Positions 59,454-64,000 of a DNA stretch of 64,000 nt are shown here, in pieces (position 1 is the first letter of the stretch; each line of letters opens with the position of its first letter). The stretch lies in the NCBI GenBank assembly GCA_014654775.1, contig JACVZW010000009.1, forward strand, positions 44,165 through 108,164. The letters run 5' to 3'. The DNA is from Paracoccaceae bacterium (GTDB lineage: Bacteria > Pseudomonadota > Alphaproteobacteria > Rhodobacterales > Rhodobacteraceae). Both the position numbers and the translations under genes were made by a program. The notes beneath the pieces are model-generated. The model had not been told where the DNA came from. It saw only the letters and a list, made by a program, of their open reading frames with translations, and made no database searches.

Positions 59454-62400
59454 TCAGGCGGGGACAGCGCGACGCAGGCGGGTGGAGAGGGCCGCGCCTG
59501 CGCGGTGGGCCTGAAGCGACAGGACCGGGACGATCAGCAGGCTGAGCAGGGTGGACAGGGCGGTGCCCGAGATCACCGCGATGGCGAGCGGTTGGCGGAA
59601 GCCCGCGCCTTCGCCCCAGCCTGCAAGGGAGGGGAGCATCCCACCGATGATGGCGGCGGAGGTCATCAGCACGGGGCGCGCGCGCAGGCGGGCGGCGGTG
59701 AGCAGCGCTGCGGCAGCGTCTTCCCCGCGGGCGATACGGGAGAGGCCTTCATCCACGATCAGGATGGCGTTCTTGGCGACGATCCCCAAGAGGAGCAGCA
59801 TGGCGAGGATCGCGGGGAGCGAGAGGCCCTGCCCGGTGGCGGCCAGACCCATCATCGCGCCACCAAGCGCGAGCGGCAGGGTAAGCAGGATCACCAGCAC
59901 TTGGCCCACAGAGCGGTAGAGGGCGAAGAGCACGGCGGCGAGCAGCAGGAGGGCGGAGGCGAGGGCCGTCTTGAGCGCCTGCATCAGATCGCCGCGCTGC
60001 GCGGCATCCCCGGTGGCGAGGGGCTGGATGCCGAAGGCGGCAGCCTCAGTCGTGGCGAGGGCGGCGGTGAGGGCGGCGCGCGCCTCGGCGGCATCCTGCC
60101 CTGCGGCACGGTCGGCCATCACGCGCAGGACGGGTTGGCCATCCTGACGGTCAAGGCGGGCCGGGATGAGGGCGAGTTCGACACGCGTGACGGCGGCGAG
60201 CGGCAGAAGGGGGCCGTCGCCCGCGTGGAGCAGCAGGCTGCGCGCGGGGCCGGGATCCAGGATCAGCGGCAGGCCTGCGCGGCCCAGTTGCGGCAGGCGG
60301 GCCAGAGGCGCGCTGCTGCGGGTGAGGAGGGCGAGGCTGCGGTCTGCCTCGTCACGCGAGAGGGAGAGGGCATCGGTGGCGGCGGGGTCGAGGATCAGGC
60401 GCTGTTCCGGGATCAGCGCGCGGTCGACGGCGGCGTTGGGCAGCGCGCCGCTGCGGTGCAGGGCGGCGGCGGTGTCGGCGGCGATGCGGTCAAGGGCGAC
60501 GGGATCGGGGCCGGTGAGCAGGAGTTCGGCCTGCGGACGACCGGTTTCGCCCAAGGGGCGGGCGCGGAGGTCGGGTTCGGCAGCAAGGAAAGCCTGCACA
60601 TCCGCCATGATTTGCGTCGCCGGGGCGCGGTCGCCGCGCGGGGCGAGATCGAGGATCAGGCGGAGGCGGGTCGGGTCTTCCTCGGGGCGGATGGCGGCGG
60701 CGTGGCGGATGCCGTCGAGGGCAAGGAGGTTGCGGGTGAGGGTGGCGAGGCGGGACTCGGCGGTGGCGGCGTCATCGGCGCGGGGCAGTTCCAGTGCGAA
60801 GGTGAGACGGCCCGTGTCTTCAGCCGGGATGAAATCGCCTTCCGCGCGGAAGACGGCGGTGACCGAGAGGGTGATGAGGGCGACAGTCGCCAGCATCACG
60901 AGCAGCGGGTGGCGGAAGGAGAGCGTGAGCGCGCGGGTATGGGCGCGGGCAAGCCGGGGCGGCGGCGGCGGCGGGAGGGTGAGGTTGGCCGCACCGGTGG
61001 TGGGGGTTACGGGGCGGGCGGGCGTGTCGATCCAGCGCGCGGCAAGGGGGGGCAGGACAAGGCGGACGACGGCGAGCGACGCCAGCGCCGCGATGGCGAT
61101 GGTCCCGCCGAATTCGAGGAAGTAGCGCCCGGCCATGCCGGGGATCAGAGCGACCGGCAGGAAGACGGCGACGATGGCCAGCGTGGTGGCGATGACGGCG
61201 CGGCCAATGCGGCGGGTCGCGGCGAGCGTGGCCTGCCAGCGGGATTGGCCAAGGGCGAGGTGGCGGTGGATGTTCTCCACCTCGACGATGGCGTCATCGA
61301 CGACGATCCCGGTGGCCAGCGTCAGCGCCATGAGGGTGATGATGTTGAGCGAGAAGCCCAAGGTCTGCATGGCAAGCAGCGCGGGCAGGAGCGAGAGCGG
61401 CAGGACGATCATAGCGAGCGCGACGGAGCGCCAACTGCGCAGCGCGGCCCAGACGACGGCGAGGACGAGGAGGGCGCCTTCGAGCAGGGCGAAGGTCGTG
61501 GCGCGGGCCTGAGCGATGACACTGTCGGCGCGGCGGTCGATCAGGCGGGTGGCGATGCCGTGATCGCGCGAGAAGTTTGCAGCGGTGGTTTCGACGCGCT
61601 GGAGCAGGTCGGGCAGATCGGCGCGGGGCTGGGGATGCACGGCGATGAGGACCGCGGGCATGCCGTCCAGCCGGACGCGGCTGCTGTCGGGGCGGTGGGC
61701 GAGGCGGATTTCGGCCAGATCGGCCAGCGCGATGGTGGCGCCGGTGGGAAAGGTGACGGGGAGGCGACCCAAGGCTTCGGGCGTGGCGTCGGGCTGGGGT
61801 TCGATCAGCGCGATGGAGAGAGTGCCCTCGGTCGCGCTGTCGATGCGGCCACCGCCTGCCGGGGCGAGGCGGTCCTGCAGCGCGGCGGCGAGATCAGCCT
61901 GCGTGAGGCCGAGTTCGGCAAGGCGTGCAGGATGCGGGGTGAGGATCAGTTCCGGCAGGGTGAGGCCGTCGGCCTGTAGCCGATCCACGCCGGGCAGGCG
62001 GTGGAGGGCGGGCAGCAGGCGGTCATGGATGGCCTCCATCCCCGCGGCGTCGGGCGCGGTGAGGGCGATGCGGGCGGCGAGGCTTTGGCGCGAGGAACGG
62101 GGCGCGAGATTGGTCACGTCGAAGGCGACGTCGATGCTGCCATGGAGGGCGGCAAGGCGGTCGCGCAGGTCGGTTGTGACGGTATCGGCGAAGCCCGGAT
62201 CGGCAAGGGGAAGCGAGAGGGTGACGGCACCGGGGGTGACGGTCACGCCGACGGAGGTGATGCCCGCGATGGCGGTGACGCTGTCTTCGGCGGGGCGGGC
62301 GAGGAGGAGGTCGGTGTCGGACAGCGTCAGGCCGGGGGCGGTGAGCCGCGCTTCGACCATGTCATGGCCGATGTCGGGCAGGTGGCGCAAGGGCATCTGG

Positions 62401-62489
62401 CCCAAGGCGAGGACACCCATCAGGCTGCACAGGCCGATGGCCAGCAGGGGCAGGCAGGGGCGACGGATCGCCCGAAGGGCAAGCGTCAT
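59454..62489 (-). CDS. RND-family efflux permease
   Basis: This 1011-aa inner-membrane pump has the RND layout of two halves of six membrane segments with large periplasmic loops. The proton-relay aspartates are present in GIVVDDAIVEVENI and the second-half lysine in GIVAKNAILIVDEG, so it should be active. It overlaps the membrane-fusion gene by 4 bp. No outer-membrane factor is in the window. Substrate unknown. Confidence 0.9.
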   Translation of the reverse strand: MTLALRAIRRPCLPLLAIGLCSLMGVLALGQMPLRHLPDIGHDMVEARLTAPGLTLSDTDLLLARPAEDSVTAIAGITSVGVTVTPGAVTLSLPLADPGFADTVTTDLRDRLAALHGSIDVAFDVTNLAPRSSRQSLAARIALTAPDAAGMEAIHDRLLPALHRLPGVDRLQADGLTLPELILTPHPARLAELGLTQADLAAALQDRLAPAGGGRIDSATEGTLSIALIEPQPDATPEALGRLPVTFPTGATIALADLAEIRLAHRPDSSRVRLDGMPAVLIAVHPQPRADLPDLLQRVETTAANFSRDHGIATRLIDRRADSVIAQARATTFALLEGALLVLAVVWAALRSWRSVALAMIVLPLSLLPALLAMQTLGFSLNIITLMALTLATGIVVDDAIVEVENIHRHLALGQSRWQATLAATRRIGRAVIATTLAIVAVFLPVALIPGMAGRYFLEFGGTIAIAALASLAVVRLVLPPLAARWIDTPARPVTPTTGAANLTLPPPPPPRLARAHTRALTLSFRHPLLVMLATVALITLSVTAVFRAEGDFIPAEDTGRLTFALELPRADDAATAESRLATLTRNLLALDGIRHAAAIRPEEDPTRLRLILDLAPRGDRAPATQIMADVQAFLAAEPDLRARPLGETGRPQAELLLTGPDPVALDRIAADTAAALHRSGALPNAAVDRALIPEQRLILDPAATDALSLSRDEADRSLALLTRSSAPLARLPQLGRAGLPLILDPGPARSLLLHAGDGPLLPLAAVTRVELALIPARLDRQDGQPVLRVMADRAAGQDAAEARAALTAALATTEAAAFGIQPLATGDAAQRGDLMQALKTALASALLLLAAVLFALYRSVGQVLVILLTLPLALGGAMMGLAATGQGLSLPAILAMLLLLGIVAKNAILIVDEGLSRIARGEDAAAALLTAARLRARPVLMTSAAIIGGMLPSLAGWGEGAGFRQPLAIAVISGTALSTLLSLLIVPVLSLQAHRAGAALSTRLRRAVPA

Positions 62490-63772
62490 GGCAGGGTGTC
62501 CGGCAGGAGGGAGAGGGAGGCGGTGCGGCGGCGGCCGGGATCGCCGGGGAGAACAACGGCTTCGCCATCCTGCACGATGTCGGGTGCGCGGGCGACGATG
62601 ACATCGCCTTCGGAGAGGCCGGAGAGCACCTCGACCTTTCCATCTGCGCGGGGCGCGGCGAGGGTCACGGGCGTGGCCACGGCGCGGCCATCGACCACGC
62701 GCATCACGGCGGCGGTATCGCCCCGCAGGGTGAGGGCGGCGAGCGGCACTTCGATCGCGAGGCGGCGCTGCAGGACAAGATCGGCGGCAAGGGTCATGCC
62801 GGGGAGAAGCGCGCTGTCCTCGGGCAGGTCGAGGCGGAGCGTGGCTAGCCCGGTGCCACCTTCGGTGCCGAAGGGCAGGCTGATGAGGCGGGGGCGCAGG
62901 GTGGTGCCATCCGAGAGGGTGAGGGGCATATCCTGCCCCACGACAAGGCGCGACAGATGCGTGACCGGCAGGTCCATTTCCAGCGCGAGGCGGCCTTGGG
63001 CGGCGATGGTGGCGGCGCGCGTGCCGGGCGCGGGGCGGGTGCCGCGTTCAAGGGGCAGCGCAAGGATGCGGCCTGCCACGGGGGCGGTGAGGGTGGTGTC
63101 TTCGAGTGCGATGCGCGCCTCATCGACGGCCAGCTCCGCAAGCGCGAGTTCGTCCTGCGCGAGTTGCAGGGCAGAGGCGGCGAGGCTGTAGTCGGTTTCG
63201 GCGCGGTCCACCTCGAGCGCGGCGGTTTCGCGGCGGGTTTCGGCGGCGGCCCCGTTTTCAGCCAGTTGCGAAACGCGGGCGAGGGTGTCGCGGTTGCGGG
63301 ACAGCGCGGCTTCGGACAGCTGCAACCTGTCCGACGCGCTGATCGCGGTGCTTTGGGCGGTGGCGACGCGCAATTCGGCCTCGCGCAAGGCGCGTTCGGC
63401 CATGCGCGGGTCGAGGCGGGCGATGATCTCGCCTGCCTCGACCCAGTCTCCGATGGCTGCGGGGAGATGGGAAACAAGGCCATCGGATACAGGCATGGTC
63501 ACGGCGACGGGATCGCGCGCCGCGACACGGGCGAAGACATGGGTCCGCTCCTCGACCACGGCGCGGCGGACAGTTTCCACGCTGACGGGACGGGGGGATA
63601 TGGCGGCTTCGCCTTGGGTTCCTGCCACCTCGCCATGGGCGGCGAGGCTGTCGTGCAGGACAAGAATGGCCACGGTGCAGAGCCAGACCAGCGTCCCGCG
63701 CGAGAGCAGACGGAGAAGGACTCCGGTCTTGCCCCTTTCTGCGGGAATGGCTGCGATGTCTGGCGCGTGCAT
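62486..63772 (-). CDS. RND efflux membrane-fusion protein (HlyD/AcrA family)
   Basis: This 428-aa periplasmic adaptor is anchored by an N-terminal membrane segment (about 25-42). It has a lipoyl-like half (GDWVEAGEIIARLDPRMAER), a helical hairpin (about 125-220), then the second lipoyl and beta-barrel parts with DTTLTAPVAGRILALPLERG. GGAGGG precedes the ATG. It is translationally coupled to the RND permease. Confidence 0.9.
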   Translation of the reverse strand: MHAPDIAAIPAERGKTGVLLRLLSRGTLVWLCTVAILVLHDSLAAHGEVAGTQGEAAISPRPVSVETVRRAVVEERTHVFARVAARDPVAVTMPVSDGLVSHLPAAIGDWVEAGEIIARLDPRMAERALREAELRVATAQSTAISASDRLQLSEAALSRNRDTLARVSQLAENGAAAETRRETAALEVDRAETDYSLAASALQLAQDELALAELAVDEARIALEDTTLTAPVAGRILALPLERGTRPAPGTRAATIAAQGRLALEMDLPVTHLSRLVVGQDMPLTLSDGTTLRPRLISLPFGTEGGTGLATLRLDLPEDSALLPGMTLAADLVLQRRLAIEVPLAALTLRGDTAAVMRVVDGRAVATPVTLAAPRADGKVEVLSGLSEGDVIVARAPDIVQDGEAVVLPGDPGRRRTASLSLLPDTLP

Positions 63773-63902
63773 TCGGTGACCCTCCTTCCCCGGCAGGATC
63801 GGCCGGGGCTTGGGGTCAGCATGTCAGGGCGGCGTGGCTCTGTGGTCTACGCTTGGTCCGGCGAAGTTTTGGACGAAGGTCTGAAAGGCGGGATGCGCCA
63901 TG

Positions 63903-63930
63903 AAAAGCGGGGGCCGCCTGGGCGGCCCCC
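63903..63930 (-). terminator. Orphan terminator 5' of the efflux operon
   Basis: GGGGGCCGCC (63909-63918) and GGCGGCCCCC (63921-63930) form a strong hairpin. On the minus strand it is followed by TTTTC. It would end a minus-strand gene lying to its right, but within 17 bp the sequence changes to an IS-like end. The rest of 63773-63946 holds no gene. Confidence 0.65.
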
Positions 63931-63946
63931 GTGAAGGTGCAGGGAC

Positions 63947-64000
63947 GGCTTTGTTGCACAAATCCTGTGAGGGATTCATCTCGTGAATCCAGCGTGGTAG
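63947..64000. mobile_element. Probable end of an IS5-like element, cut by the window edge
   Basis: GGCTTTGTTGCACAAATC closely resembles the terminal inverted repeats of IS5/IS903-type elements (for example GGCTTTGTTGAATAAATC of IS903). It is followed by GGATTCA-N5-TGAATCC, an inner inverted repeat. No transposase reading frame is visible before the window ends, so this rests on the terminus alone. Confidence 0.5.

Noticed and set aside
59265-61979. 904-aa plus-strand ORF
   Set aside because: It is the antisense shadow of the RND permease and has no recognisable domain.

Overview
The window is high-GC DNA of an alphaproteobacterium, most likely a Rhodobacterales/Rhodobacteraceae member. Supporting points are gene content and order matching the Fla1-type flagellar cluster of Rhodobacter sphaeroides (paired sigma-54 activators FleT and FleQ, a dedicated RpoN, an SltF-type lytic transglycosylase, a FlgJ without muramidase), plus a Roseobacter/Rhodobacter-style methylamine gene cluster. 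I had no database access, so taxonomy and names rest on motif recognition.

Region 1 (1-38857) is an almost uninterrupted flagellar locus. On the + strand are fleT-fliEFGHIJ, fliKLMN, fliOPQR-flhB and three poorly characterised membrane-protein genes, one of them a candidate MotF. Then come rpoN (-), flagellin fliC (-), motAB-fliD (+), fleQ and sltF (-), and the minus-strand flgBCDEFGHIJKL operon (37615 down to 25579). Sigma-54 -24/-12 elements are readable before fleT, fliK, fliO, flgB and, inside the flg operon, before flgG. Possible FliA-type elements precede fliC, motA and fliD. A 374-aa protein with five copies of a D[LP]xAxFAA[ML] motif is divergent from flgB. flhA, fliA, flgM, flgA and fliS are not in the window.

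Region 2 (38860-42976) holds a hybrid histidine kinase (PAS-HisKA-HATPase-REC-Hpt), a small exported cysteine-free protein with a molybdopterin-oxidoreductase-like fold, and a divergent NarL/LuxR-type response regulator. Together they look like an uncharacterised two-component system.

Region 3 (43075-46906) contains an EamA-type transporter overlapping a LysR regulator, a divergent SHMT-like PLP enzyme and a RibD/DHFR-domain protein.

Region 4 (47118-59331) looks like a complete N-methylglutamate pathway for methylamine use: gmaS, mgsCBA, a divergent ammonium/methylammonium transporter with a small membrane protein, an XRE-cupin regulator and mgdDCBA (sarcosine-oxidase-like). The sequence implies methylamine uptake, conversion to gamma-glutamylmethylamide and N-methylglutamate, and oxidation to glutamate plus a C1 unit.

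Region 5 (59454-64000) carries an RND efflux pump with its membrane-fusion protein and, at the right edge, what looks like the end of an IS5-like element.

The least explained items are a 62-bp structured repeat found twice 43.7 kb apart, the Cys-less sensor protein with its kinase and regulator, the FAAM-repeat protein and the unknown genes after flhB. No tRNA, rRNA or CRISPR array was seen.
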